Shown in pieces: positions 49,570 through 61,374 of a stretch of 64,000 nt of DNA (its first letter is position 1; every line of letters starts with the position of its first letter). Under the pieces are notes generated by a model. The model searched no databases. It saw only the letters and a list, made by a program, of their open reading frames with translations, and was not told where the DNA came from. Source of the DNA: Sanghuangporus weigelae (lineage: Eukaryota; Basidiomycota; Agaricomycetes; Hymenochaetales; Hymenochaetaceae); NCBI GenBank assembly GCA_033182465.1, contig CP137324.1, positions 930,001 through 994,000 of the forward strand, in the 5' to 3' direction. The position numbers were made by a program, and so were the translations under genes.

Positions 49570-52500
49570 CTATCGATGGCTTTTGCTATTAGAACGATGA
49601 AATGCTGTAGCGGGACGAGCATTATGTCTAGTCTGAGGCTGTCCCAGATCACCGCGTGAAGAAGAGCGTAACCCGGTCCCGCCCTCAGTGGATTCTACTC
49701 TACGGGCATGATCAGGTGGACCAGGAGTTTGCGCTCGGACATGCCGCCGAGGTGACTGAAGCTGTAAAGACCGACTCGTATGTTCCTCGCGGCGCAATCG
49801 GCGTCGCTCAAAGTCAGAGTCTTCACCGCCAGAACTTCCGATCTCAATCACATCGTCACTAGCGTAGACATAAGCATGATCCTCTATTTGCGTCGCTTCT
49901 GGAGATGAGAACGAAACGCGTAGAGAGCTACGAGATCTACTTCTTGAGCGCGTCCTCGATTCGCGGATTGCAGACTTAGGGCGCTTCTTTGTTGGAGACG
50001 AAGACTGCATTTGAGACCTTCCACGGTCGCGAATTGATCGTTTAGTCGGGGAGGACGGCACACTATCAGAGTAGTCCGAGCCTAAGGGAGACGATGACGG
50101 AGGTTCAGTTGCTACTGACTGGGGAGTATCAAAGGTCATATGATGATTCTGGTGTCGTGGAGTATAGGGAAGCCAGGGCTGATGGTGTCCGTTCTGAGAG
50201 AAAGGATGTGGTTGATGAGAAGCATGTGTCGCATGAGCTGGTGGAGGAAAGGAAGGAAGTGCACCGCCCATTAGTATAGATAAACTCTGTAGAGCCTGTG
50301 CCAGATGATACTGAGCGTTCGGATCTTGTAAATTTGGAAGCGGAGCGGGATGCTGATGAGTTAAAGGTGAAGGATAATGAGATCCTGGATAGTTGTGGTA
50401 TCCAACGTGTGAGGGATGTGGAGGGGCGAATGAAAAGTTGTTGAGTTCAGGGAGAGGATGTGAGTGTGAAGAAACTTCGGGTCCGTGTTCCGCGGATGGT
50501 CTGGAACGCGCCCGACGGTTGCTCGAAGGTCGAGTGTTCGGATCAAGGACAGACTCATCTAAAAGATGTATGAGCAAACATAGGTAAGAGGTAATGCGAA
50601 CACGTACCATAAGATTCAACATCCCTGACAATGGTTCGCCGAGATGATGAGACACGTCGAGAAGTGCTCTGGATAGGAGACGTAGTGGGACTATTCATGA
50701 TGACATCGACCAAGTTGGTCTCATTTGATTCTTCTGAAGCTGGAGAATGTCCCCGCATTCGTTTCGTGCTCAGGCTACCCACGGAAGGGACCTTCGAAGA
50801 AGGTCCCGCTCGCTTAGATTCACGCGAATAGGAAGACGTAGGGATTTCGGGTTCTTCGGACTGCGAGAAGGAGTTCGTTTCCTTGTCGAAGTGATGGGAG
50901 GCAAAGTGCTCCGTATTACTTGCTTTAGCTTTACCCTTCAATTTCGCACTCCGTTCCCGAGTCACAGGTTGGCCAGATTTGGGTGAGGAGTCAATGTCAT
51001 TGCTCTCAACTGCTGGTTCGACCTTCGGAGCTTTCTTTGATGGGGACCGAGGAAGGACGTCGATGTACACCTCTGGGACAAGCTTTACCTTCTTAGTTGG
51101 AGATGTGTTCAAGGACGCAGACCTGTTCTTTGAAAGTGAGGTATTTTCTGTCTCAGAGGAGGAACCTTCTGAGGTTGTAGACTGTATTCTCATCGGTGCT
51201 CTTTTCGAACTGGAGGAACTTCCACGTCGTTTCCGCGAGTACGTCGTCGTAATCTTGATATTACGCGCCTCAGGTCCAAAAGACGCAGAGCGCGGAGGTG
51301 TCTGTAATTGAGTCACGGATGGAGAATGTGAAGGAGCGGTGATTCCTTTCTTAATCGGCGACTTGGAGGGACGACGGATCGTTGTAGACTTATCCGAAGG
51401 AACCGAGTTTTGAGACTTTCCTTGGCTATTCTTCTTCCGCAACCTCGGCGGCGGCTCTGCAGTTATAGATGTTGAAGGTAATTCCTGTTCACTGTTCTTC
51501 TCTTCGTCAGCGGCCTCTTCAGCGAAGTCAGCCACGGAGTACAGGGTGCTTCCTTCGTCGCAATCCCATCCACCTAGTTCGTCATCCGACTCCGCCTCTG
51601 AAGGAGAGGTAAGTGACATCTCCGTTACAGGCTCAGCGAGTTCATCATCGTCGGATTCCGCCGATATGTCAAGCGTGTCAATTTCCGGAGAACCTGACGG
51701 CGTGGAGAACCTCGAGTAATCCAGCTGATCTGGCTTCTCATCATCCGATTCATGAATACTCTCCTGGTAAATCACCTCCTCGTCGCCAGAGGTATGCGCT
51801 TCATATTCGGTCGCGTCCTCAGCAGTGTCGGATTCTGGTAACACAGTGTCAACATTAAAGTTCTCAACTGTACGACAATCCTTTGTTCCTTACCTTCCAG
51901 TGCGTTATCTTCAGTTACTTCGTCTTCTTCACCTTCTCCGGATTCGTATCCACCGTCGTCCTCGTCCGGGTCACCGAAAGTTTCCCTTCGCAATTGCTCC
52001 GCTCTCAGAAACTCTGCTAGATCTGCCGCATCAGCTGGGTCCATCTCGCGCACCGGAGGTAAGTGCTGTGTGTGCTGAGCTAGACCAAACCCATCCTCGT
52101 CGTCCCCATCCGTTTCCGAACGCGACACGTTATCTTGCACGTCCGCAAAGGCATCTATTTCGTCTGGTTCGTCATCAGCAGGGGTCAGGGGTTGATCATT
52201 GTCCAGACGTTCAGCTTTTTCGCGTTCTTCAGCAAAGTAGCCTATTTCAAACATGTCTTCTGAAGACCTGAGAACTCCACAGTCCTTTATGATGGTCCCT
52301 TTCCCGAGATCCACAATATCATCTTCGTCCAGCCTCCTGGCGTATTTCTCGGCTAGTTGTGACCAGACGTTGAGGACGCGAAATGAACTAGCGCGTCGCG
52401 CAGCATCCAGCTCTTCTCCAGGATCCACAGGCGCGTCAAAGTTGAAAGCTGGAGACACGGAAGAAGACGATGCTGACGCGACTGAAAAGCTCCGAAAGCT

Positions 52501-52692
52501 TGGCGCGGGAACGGATGGCGCACGAGATACTCTGCGTTTCTTTGTTGGAGAAGGAGTACTCGAATGACGGGCGAACGGTCGCTGCACGGGAGGAGAGGCA
52601 GAAGGTGTCATGAGAGGAAAGCGAGAAGGTGGTTCTGGCGGCAGGCGCATTGAAGATGCGCACGACGGTGGCTCAGCGCCATTCTTGCTCAT
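49570..52692 (-). CDS. Long Scm3/HJURP-like centromere protein
   Basis: Probably the chaperone that loads CENP-A at centromeres. About 1,000 residues in three exons. I take the ATG at 52690-52692 (MSKNGAEPPSCASSMRLPPE). Residues about 85-135 read RVLNVWSQLAEKYARRLDED then DIVDLGKGTIIKDCGVLRSS, which fits the Scm3 domain (W..., EKY, D-x-VDL-x-x-G-x-I, D-x-G-x-LR). The rest is disordered and highly charged. It has acidic runs (GYESGEGEEDEVTEDNALE, DEEVIYQESIHESDDEKPD), several SP/TP-K motifs (SPSKKAPK, SPTKKVKL, SPTKKRPK, typical of CDK targets), an Arg/Ser tract and a Pro/His-rich part (HPSHVGYHNYPGSHYPSPL). Introns at about 51837-51894 and 50560-50607. It is divergent from the Arc1-like gene, 234 bp apart. 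The Scm3 call rests on one short domain. Confidence 0.68.
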
Positions 52693-52926
52693 CGTCGTTG
52701 GCGACGAAGTAGAGGTTGTCGACCGACGGCCACCGCCAGTCGCGTCTTTGAAGTGGTCGGTAGGAAAGGTCAATAAGATAAAATTAGAAGGCACTAAATA
52801 TGGAAGGAAGATCGTGTTCAATTTGATTAGTCAGCAAGCCTCATTTTGTTTGCAATCGCGATCATGCTGTTGCTTTCCTGGTCGCGCTTGAGATTGTTCA
52901 GATCGAGTTTCTGTACGCATAGACTG

Positions 52927-54524
52927 ATGGCTTCCAACGCTGTTATATCTGCTCTATCATCGCCATTGCGCGATCTGGTCGTTGCCGCCTCACCGCGAGA
53001 TGAGGACTTTGGAGTAAACGAGAAGGACAAGGCAGAGGTTTCCGAATGGATTTCAAAAGTCGCCCAGGGCAATATTGTGCAACCATCAGCCATGAGGGAC
53101 TTGGATACGACTCTGACACCAAAAACATATCTCGTCAGTAATTACCTGACAGCTGCTGATGTTGCACTATATGGAGCCCTTCATCCCACGTTCGTGAGTC
53201 ATATTGTTCTATGCATATGCGCTTGCAACTTAAACACTGTAAACAGTCGCAACTGCAGCCTCCACAGTATTATTCACATCCCGCCGTTACTCGCTACTTC
53301 GATCACATTCAAACCCGTCCCTCTATCTGTAAAGCCGCAGATGCACTCGCTCCAGCATTTGCTCTCATGGCCTTCGACTTGGACAATATGCCCAAGATTG
53401 AACGCAAGGCCGAAGCACCGAAGAAGAAAGACACGGCTCAGAAACCTTCTGGTGATAAAAAGTCAGCGAAGCGGGCTGCTGTATCAAATAAGGCCGAAGA
53501 GCCTGCTGCCCCCGCCAGTGACGCCGCACCCAAGAAGGAGAAGAAAGAAAAGAAAGAGGCTAAGGACAAGGCTACCAATGCGGAGGGGGGTGCATCGAAG
53601 AAATCCGGAGGGAAGAGTGCACCTGCTGCTGCTGAAGATGCCGGAGAGCCCGTACCTTCGATGATTGATCTTCGAGTCGGGCATATTGTCGACAGTGAGT
53701 AAGGGTTTTGACACGTGGCTTACAAGTTTCTCAATCTGAGTTCTAGTCAAGAAACATCCCGATGCTGATGGCTTGTATGTCGAGGTGATAATTCCTATCA
53801 TATGCCAACTTTGGTTTAATCGACTGATTTGCTTTGTAGCAAATCGATATTGGCGAGGAGACCGGTCCTCGAACTGTCGTTTCTGGACTCGTACACTATA
53901 TACCCATTGAACAAATGCGGGACAGGGACGTAATCACCGTAGTAAGTGCTTTCCCGCTTTTCATTGTCATCCTTTTGACGCTTCAAATAGTGTAACCTGA
54001 AACCAGCGAACATGCGAGGGATAAAAAGCTTCGCAATGGTGCTCTGTGTAAGCATGCTTCCGATAAACCTGATCCGCACAATAGTGTGCTGAAAGTGGTT
54101 CAATTAGGCGACATCAAAAGACGGTAAGGAGGCTGGCATCGAGCTTGTACAACCTCCGCCAGGATCCAAACCGGGTGATCGAGTGTACTTCGAGGGAGAG
54201 AAGTTCGAAAGTAAGAGGAGTTTGCTAACTGTCTTAAGTATGTTCTGATTAAGCGTATGGAATCGTAGACGCAACACCTCTATCTCAGCTCAACCCGAAA
54301 AAGAAAATATTCGAGACTATCCAACCGGGTTCGTATCTTTTGGCATTTCTCGTTTCATCATTATGCTGGTTACTTACATTCCCCTGCCCATTTCTCTAGC
54401 CTTTACGACGCTGGAGTCGAAAGAGGCAGCTTGGGTAGATCCAGTCATGAAAAGCGTACATAAGATACGTACCGCTAACGGCGTCTGCATCGCACCCACG
54501 CTTATCGGAGCGTCGCTATCATAA
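52927..54524 (+). CDS. Arc1/AIMP1-like tRNA-binding aminoacyl-tRNA synthetase cofactor
   Basis: Arc1 (human AIMP1) binds tRNA and delivers it to methionyl- and glutamyl-tRNA synthetase in the cytosol. From ATG 52927 the N-terminal GST-C-like part reads MASNAVISALSSPLRDLVVA, EWISKVAQGNIVQPSAMRDL, TYLVSNYLTAADVALYGALH, and after an intron SQLQPPQYYSHPAVTRYFDH. A long Lys/Ala/Glu linker follows (APKKKDTAQKPSGDKKSAKR, KKEKKEKKEAKDKATNAEGG). The C-terminal EMAP-II/tRNA-binding OB fold has SMIDLRVGHIVDIKKHPDAD, QIDIGEETGPRTVVSGLVHY, CNLKPANMRGIKSFAMVLCA, GIELVQPPPGSKPGDRVYFE and LNPKKKIFETIQP. It ends TLIGASLS, TAA at 54522-54524. About 420 residues, seven or so exons, complete. Confidence 0.92.
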
Positions 54525-55982
54525 ATTCATACGTAGAAAGTGTATACTTACAACATCTCACCTAGAACTCAGTCCGTTGAATTGTAAACGTTGGCTACGA
54601 ATGATACTCAATCTGGAGGGGAGATCTCTTCTACTGTGGATAACTAAATAGTACTCTGCGCCACCAACGGACGCAGTGTTACTCTGCCTCTCGGTCTCAG
54701 ACGGATCCTTGTGCAAGATCAAGTGATGCCTAGGTACTTCTCTGCTGCCTTTGTTCATGCCAGTCGCCCGTTGTCTTGTTTGAAATAACTCAGCTCACTT
54801 CAGTCCACTTGCTCTCCTTACCTAACCTTTACGCGATAGAACTTAGAGATCTTCATATCCGAAAGAAAAAGTACTCCTGGCAAGTTTTCACCTGTTTATT
54901 GACATCATGCGTCTATACGAATACTCGCCGTCGTAATAAATTTGCTCCAGCAATCCTGATAGATGCCTCATCGGAATCCAGATGTAAATTTAAAATGTTA
55001 GGTCTCAAGCCTGAGGTTTTCCGGAAGATGAAATGGGCGCGAAGAACCCAGAAGAATCCGCATATAGAGATTGGAAACCGGATCGGGCATCTAATAGCAT
55101 TCCAGGGAGCCTGTCACCCTATTGAGTGGTGATTACTACATAGCGACATAACAACCAGAACATACACATGAGTCGCAGTCAAGTCGCATTGTTGTGGTTT
55201 GTTGACGCGTTTTATAACGGCACGTGGTACTTATCTTCCGAATGCGGTTAGACGGTTTCTCTTGTGAAGGCATTCACTCAGATGCGCGTATTGAAGCCAT
55301 TTACAGTACTTCCTGTGTTATCACGCCGTATAATTTCCACCGAATAATTGCGGGATTTCGAGATCATCGTCTTGTCCGACCCACAGAACTGGGGCCAGCC
55401 TGAGTGACCTAACTCACCAATGAGAGGTCTCCCAACGATTTTGGAAAGCATATGTATTCCATTCCTGTCTGGTACTGATTAATGTACAAAGCGCATCGCC
55501 TGAAAGAAAAAAGTCAAAGAGACCACCTGGAATAAGCTGAAACTCTCATCCCTTATCCTTAGGATCTGCAGAGCATCGATGAAAATTTCATGTCGTCATG
55601 AAAACGAGCGTGCGCTATATTACTTTCTGGTATGATCTATCATCAACTTCTGCACAGTCTTGATATTTCGTACGGACTCGGGTACTCATAATACATATTG
55701 CTTCTGGATCCTCCCCATTTGGATCGCGGATGATCCATGTCACCGAGGATAGAGAAGGCGGACCGGGTTCTGATAGATAATACTGATCAATTATCTTATG
55801 GTCACGTCGAAATTGATTCGACATTTGCTTTAATCCATAGAGAACAGAGTATGTATTACTGACGAGAAAGCACACATAGAAGATGGCTCTAAATTAAGTC
55901 TAGGACAATGCGATATACTAGCAAAAAAATCTCCAGATCAAACATAAGACTTGGACAAACAGAAATGACAGTCGGACCCGCC
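54525..55982. other. Intergenic region with short repeat and a possible gene fragment
   Basis: About 1.45 kb. It contains the second copy of the short dispersed repeat (about 55171-55240). At 55615-55875 on the minus strand an 80-codon frame reads LKQMSNQFRRDHKIIDQYYL then SEPGPPSLSSVTWIIRDPNG. That is protein-like but has no ATG in a good context, no visible upstream exon and no family I recognise. It may be a gene remnant. Confidence 0.35.
55171..55240. repeat. Short dispersed repeat, copy B
   Basis: Matches 15741-15830 in the same orientation around GTTGTGGTTTGTTGA, CGTTTTATAACGGCACGT and TCTTCCGAATGCGGTTA. It lies in an intergenic region, like the other copy. Confidence 0.5.
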
Positions 55983-57246
55983 TTAAGCATTCACTACGGC
56001 GGCAGGAGGTTCGACACTTACTGTAGGCATCTCAACATTTTTCTCCGAAATAGACACCACACCCGACTGACTATTACTTGTGGTATCCCATCCAGTTTTC
56101 ATATCCCATTCGCTGATTCCAACCTTCGCCCCGAGCTCTTTCCAGCGCTTCATCTGCTTTGCTCTACGCTCGTCGCACATATGCACAAGCGCAGGCCAAT
56201 ATTTTTCATGCACGTATTCAAAGTCGCAGTCTCCGCCCCACCACTGTTTCATAATCTGATCGCGCGTGAAGAAGCCGTCCTCTATTATTCGTGGGTTGAA
56301 TTTAACTTTGTGTCGAGTGACGGGGTCGACGAAGGGCATGATGAGCTTGAAGAACGCGTTGATTAACATTGGTACGTTGATAATGAGAGCGAGGCCGAGT
56401 CGTTCTGGGTAGTGTGCTTGGATGTAATGAAGCATCGTGCGCGCGGTGCTGAATGAAGGGTTCTTTCCTTTATCAGCGAAGTTAATGAGAAGGTCTAGAG
56501 TCCTTGTTTTTCAAGGCAAAAGTTTGATGTCAACTCATATTTCTAAATATTATTGGAGATGGGGACGTACTCAACGCCTGGACCCATAAGATCGATACAT
56601 CGTTCCATCATCCAGACGGCGTACTGGAGTTGTCGGGGAGATTCTTCGGTGTTCTGTCGACTCGGAATCATATAGAATGCGGGTCGGCCCTGTACGTCGA
56701 AACCGAAGAGAACTTCCTTCCCTGTTACAGCCTTGTAAATAAAACGAAAAAGATCTCAATACGGAGCTAAAAGGAATATTATTATAAGAATGAAGGTTAC
56801 CTCCGCTTCAACATTCTCTGGGCTCAAGGTTTCGTTATGAAATCCGTATTCACGTCTCCACTTGAGAGTATCATCAATCCTATGTTTTGCTGTCGCAACA
56901 TTCCATTTTGAAGCACGCAAATATCTGAATTAAAAACAAAAAAAATTAGGATGACTATCAACACTCCTGGAACGAGGAATTGTCCCACCTTAGGATACAC
57001 TCTTTTGACTAAGTCAAAGTATCAACATGAACTATCGGCAGATAAAAAAAGTCGCGTACTCACCAGCCACATCTTTTCTTCGTCCATCAGCTCTCCTTTT
57101 TCTTCACTAGGCAATTTATAGTCCTCCTTGTCAAAGTGTGCCAATACCTCAGCATATTTAGCCTCCTGCTCCTCAGTGAGCTTAATTTCTTTCAGCTTTT
57201 CATTCGCAGGTATTGAAGGCACCTCAAGAGGAGAGAAAACCGACAT
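55983..57246 (-). CDS. CRAL-TRIO (Sec14-like) lipid-transfer protein
   Basis: Moves or presents phosphatidylinositol or related lipids between membranes. From ATG 57244-57246: MSVFSPLEVPSIPANEKLKE, KLTEEQEAKYAEVLAHFDKE, DEEKMWLVS. Spliced exons then give the CRAL-TRIO-N part ERYLRASKWNVATAKHRIDD and TLKWRREYGFHNETLSPENV, followed by GKEVLFGFDVQGRPAFYMIP and QLQYAVWMMERCIDLMGPGV. The lipid-binding domain continues LLINFADKGKNPSFSTARTM, LHYIQAHYPERLGLALIINV, PMLINAFFKLIMPFVDPVTR and KVKFN. It ends with a hydrophilic tail (WDMKTGWDTTSNSQSGVVS) and AAVVNA. About 325 residues, five exons. It is divergent from Rsp5 with 299 bp between start codons. Confidence 0.9.
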
Positions 57247-57545
57247 CCCTAGAGAGGTGCCGAAGATGTGACGAGACGAACAGAGAATGATGGCCTTGGC
57301 TAAGGACGGTGTTTATAATAAATTGTGAAAGTAAGTGGTAGCTGTGTGGCGTGAGTAAATCACCTGCCATTCTGGTACAATCTTGTATCATCGTCGAAAC
57401 GGTGTCCGACCTGTGCGACCCATTCCAACTCTGTCTCTGACCTTCATCGCTATTGCGCTTGTCGACTACCATCCTTCTGAATTGACTGCAACGCTTCAAT
57501 TGGATATTACTGCGCCTTTCAACGAGGCCTGAATAGACTACGCAG

Positions 57546-60500
57546 ATGCCGAGTTCTGGCCCTCTGTAAGCGATAACTGCTCTTCCTTTATCAGCGTTAG
57601 GCTGATTGACTCCCTTCGACAGAACAAGAAAGATTCGAATCACTGGTGAGCTTGCATGCTGATTTTTAACTTTACGCTCGTTCTGAGAAGGCTGGATAGT
57701 TGTTGCGGCCGATGGTCTGTCGAAGAGGGATGTCTTTAGGCTACCCGACCCTTTCGCCGTAATCACTGTTGATGCGGAGCAAACGCATACAACTAGTGTC
57801 ATCAAGAAGACCTTGAATCCTTACTGGAATGAGAACTTCGATGTGTATGTTCTGGTCTTTAAACCGCGTAGTTGGATTAAATTCTTACATGCTCGAACAG
57901 TACTGTGAAGGACTCGTCGGTCATAGCTGTCCAGATTTTTGATCAACGCAAGTTCAAGCGGCGGGATCAAGGCTTCTTGGGTGTGGTAAATATTCGAGTT
58001 AGCGATGTGCTTGACCTGGAGTTGGGTGGACATGGTACGATTCTTCATCTTGCTCTTTCTTTCGGATCTGAGATTGACTTGTCACAGAAATGCTCACGTT
58101 GGACTTGAAGAAGTCCAATGACAATTTGGTTGTGCATGGGAAACTCATCATATATCTCTCAACGAATACCTCACAGCCCATCAGCAATCCTGGACCTTCA
58201 GCGCAGTCAAATCTGGAGACTGCATTTGCGAACATGGGTCTTGAAGACTCAGCATCCTCACTGTCGCCAGCTGCCGCTTCGACAGCTGGATCTGCCTCCG
58301 CTCTTTCTCGGACGCCAAGTCACCAAGCTGGTCAAGCGACACCACTTGCTGAACAGCCTGTTATGCAGATGCCGACGCCCCAAATTAATCGGTCACCTAC
58401 GACGGCTACTTCCGCTCCGACTGCGGAAGCCGAGACGACACCTGCCTCTCGTCCGGTAAGCGGTGCAACTACAGTTGCGGGCAGCACAGGATCGGCCATG
58501 GCCACTGCATCTCCAACTGCTCCTAACGTCGCCCAGACCCCTATGCCAGCTGGTGCCGCGACCAATGCATCTGCAGCTGCAGCACGAAGCTTCAACCCCC
58601 ATGAGGACCACCTCGGGCCGCTCCCTCCTGGGTGGGAACGTCGCATTGATCCTTTGGGACGAACCTACTACGTAGATCACAAGTAAGTCTGATTTATTTT
58701 CATCATACTTGCTAATTTTAACATGCTATGTTCAGTACTCGAAGCACCACATGGCATCGTCCATCTACGAACCAGGCTGCCAATAACTCCGCCCAACAAG
58801 GAGAGACCAACGCGGCTCGTGATCAACATAATCGTCGTGTTCTTGCGGATGATATGGTTGAATCTGGTGTAGCTCGTTCGACTTCCACCGGCTCGGCGCC
58901 TCCGATTGCTCAGAGTTCCCAAACGACTGCCGGTTTAGGTCCTCTACCCGCTGGTTGGGAAGAACGTTTCACGCCTGAAGGCCGTCCGTATTATGTAGAT
59001 CATACGTGAGTATCCCAGACTCTGTCATTGCCTTCGAGAGCTCAATAATCCATCATAGAACGCGCACCACGACATGGGTGGATCCGCGTCGTCAAACCAT
59101 TGTCCGTGTTATGGGCCCGAATGGTACGACCACGACTGCTCAACCTCAGTCCATCTCGCAGTTGGGTCCTCTTCCATCCGGATGGGAAATGCGACTGACA
59201 TCGACGGCAAGAATTTACTTCGGTAAGTTATCTGATTGGTTAGAAGTTCTTTGGCTAATAAATTACACGCAGTTGACCATAAGTATGTAGTCCGGAATGT
59301 TCATTTTCCGCTGGCTTTACTGACTGCTTATCAGCACGAAAACGACGACTTGGGACGACCGTAAGTTCATGCATTGATGTGTATCATAGTAGATGCTAAG
59401 ACTGTTTATTCCAGCTCGTCTCCCATCATCACTGGATCAAAATGTTCCGCAGTATAAGCGCGACTTCCGTCGTAAACTTATCTACTTCCGCAGCCAGCCA
59501 GCGATGCGTGCACAGCCTGGCAATTGCCAAATTAAGATTAGAAGAAACCATATCTTTGAAGATTCGTATGCCGAGATCATGAGACAAACGCCCAGTGATC
59601 TCAAGAAGAGGCTTATGATCAAGTTTGATGGTGAAGATGGGCTGGATTACGGAGGAGTTTCACGGTGAGTTTCAGAGCGTATTCGTCTGTTATCAGTAGT
59701 AACAGTTTACTACAGAGAGTTCTTCTTCCTGCTGTCACACGAAATGTTCAATGTGAGCCCTTTTTTCTGTGTATGTTAATGTTGATCGTCCTCACACCTC
59801 CATCATTAGCCATTCTATTGCTTGTTCGAGTATTCGGCACACGACAACTACACATTACAGATCAATCCGGCATCAGGTGTAAATCCCGAGCATTTGAACT
59901 ATTTCAAGTTCATTGGACGTACCCTTGGCCTGGCGATTTTCCATAGACGTTTCCTCGATGCGTACTTCATCGTCAGTTTCTATAAGATGATCCTGAAGAA
60001 GAAGGTGACTCTCGCGGACCTGGAAAGTGTAGACGCGGAGCTGTTCCGAGGTTTGACCTGGATGCTGTAAGTAACCAATTATCTTCAACCGTTCTCGGAC
60101 AGAACTACTGCATCATTCTGACGTGTTCTACAGAGAGAACAGCATTGAGGGTGTTATCGATGAAACCTTCACGACTGCCGAAGAACGATTTGGCGAAATG
60201 GTCACGATTGAACTTAAGCCTGGAGGAGCAGATGTTCCAGTCACCGACGAGAATAAGAAGGAATACGTTGATCTCGTTGTCGAGTATCGTATCTACAAGC
60301 GCGTGCAGGAACAATTTGAGGCCTTCATGTCGGGCTTCAATGAGCTCATTCCTCAAGAGCTCATTAACGTGTTCGATGAGCGTGAGCTTGAGCTGCTGAT
60401 TGGTGGTATGTCCGAGATTGATGTGTAAGTGGATAATTCCATTCTGCTTTTCATGCACACTCTAAGATCTATGCAGGGACGATTGGGCTAAGTACACGGA

Positions 60501-60923
60501 TTATCGCGGATATGAGATGAACGACGAGGTTATTCAGTGGTTCTGGAAATGCATCCGTAGCTGGCCTCCGGAACGCAAGTCACGTTTGCTGCAGTTCACT
60601 ACGGGAACTTCACGAATACCGGTCAATGGATTCAAGGATCTCCAAGGATCTGATGGCCCCCGTCGTTTCACAATTGAAAAGTCTGGTGATCCATCCCAGC
60701 TTCCCAAGAGTCATGTAAGTATGTCCGACATGGTCGGATGAGTACGCACTCATTGTATTATAGACATGTTTCAACCGTCTCGATCTTCCACCGTACAAGG
60801 ACTACCAAACACTGGAACAGAAGCTTACTCTTGCAGTCGAGTACGTTCTGGTTCTCGTTTTCTGCCTCCTCATAGCTGAACGCTTTTGTTTTAAGGGAAA
60901 CTGTTGGGTTCGGACAGGAGTGA
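57546..60923 (+). CDS. RSP5: HECT E3 ubiquitin ligase Rsp5/Nedd4
   Basis: Ubiquitinates membrane proteins and transcription factors; drives endocytosis. From ATG 57546 (MPSSGPL, a 20-nt exon) a 23-nt exon (TRKIRIT) leads into the C2 domain: [53 protein letters not shown]. After a Ser/Thr/Pro/Ala linker come three WW domains: [40 protein letters not shown] and [20 protein letters not shown], each ending VDH(N/T)TR/K-x-TTW. The third uses a 10-nt micro-exon at 59273-59282. The HECT domain begins [20 protein letters not shown], with [40 protein letters not shown] and the catalytic Cys in [19 protein letters not shown]. It ends VGFGQE. About 850 residues in more than ten exons, complete. Confidence 0.96.
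59273..59282 (+). other. 10-nt micro-exon in WW domain 3 of Rsp5
   Basis: TTGACCATAA lies between a 51-nt intron (donor GTAAGT after TACTTCG, acceptor CACGCAG) and a 52-nt intron (donor GTATGT, acceptor TATCAG). Including it gives YFVDHNTKTTTW, the canonical WW core; skipping it would break the frame. Confidence 0.85.
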
Positions 60924-61374
60924 TTCTTGGTCTTTACTATCTAGTCTTGTGGATTCTCCACTACATTTTTGTGCTGTGTTTCGTTTTCTTTTTGATGTCC
61001 ATTTAACTGAGATTGAGCCGGTGCTAAGTACTTAATAAGTCAGTTTAATGATGTACGCTATTCGATTTCTGGCTTCGTATAAACGAGAGGACGGTTGTCT
61101 TTGTCTGTTGTTGTTGTTGTGTGGAATAAGATACAGACGAACGATTTTTTGTGGTGTAAGTAACTAGCTAAAGCAAAGAACGGTTCGATAAGATCTAGAA
61201 TTTAATTTGATGGCCCCTTTCCTCTTTCATAGAATGAAGCGCCGACTGCTTTGTCAGCAGGATCAGAACGCGTCAATAAATAGTCTCGCTTCCGACGACC
61301 GACAAACCTGACCTCTCCCGTAACAACTGACTCCTCCTTCCTTCCATCATCACATAGCTAAATGTTCTGAAAAT
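60924..61374. other. Rsp5 3' flank and Oma1-like promoter
   Basis: About 0.45 kb of T-rich DNA between two rightward genes. No coding, repeat or RNA signal is visible. Confidence 0.5.

Noticed and set aside
54776-55132. 118-codon plus-strand frame
   Set aside because: No domain, no splice partners, and no relation to neighbours; likely chance.
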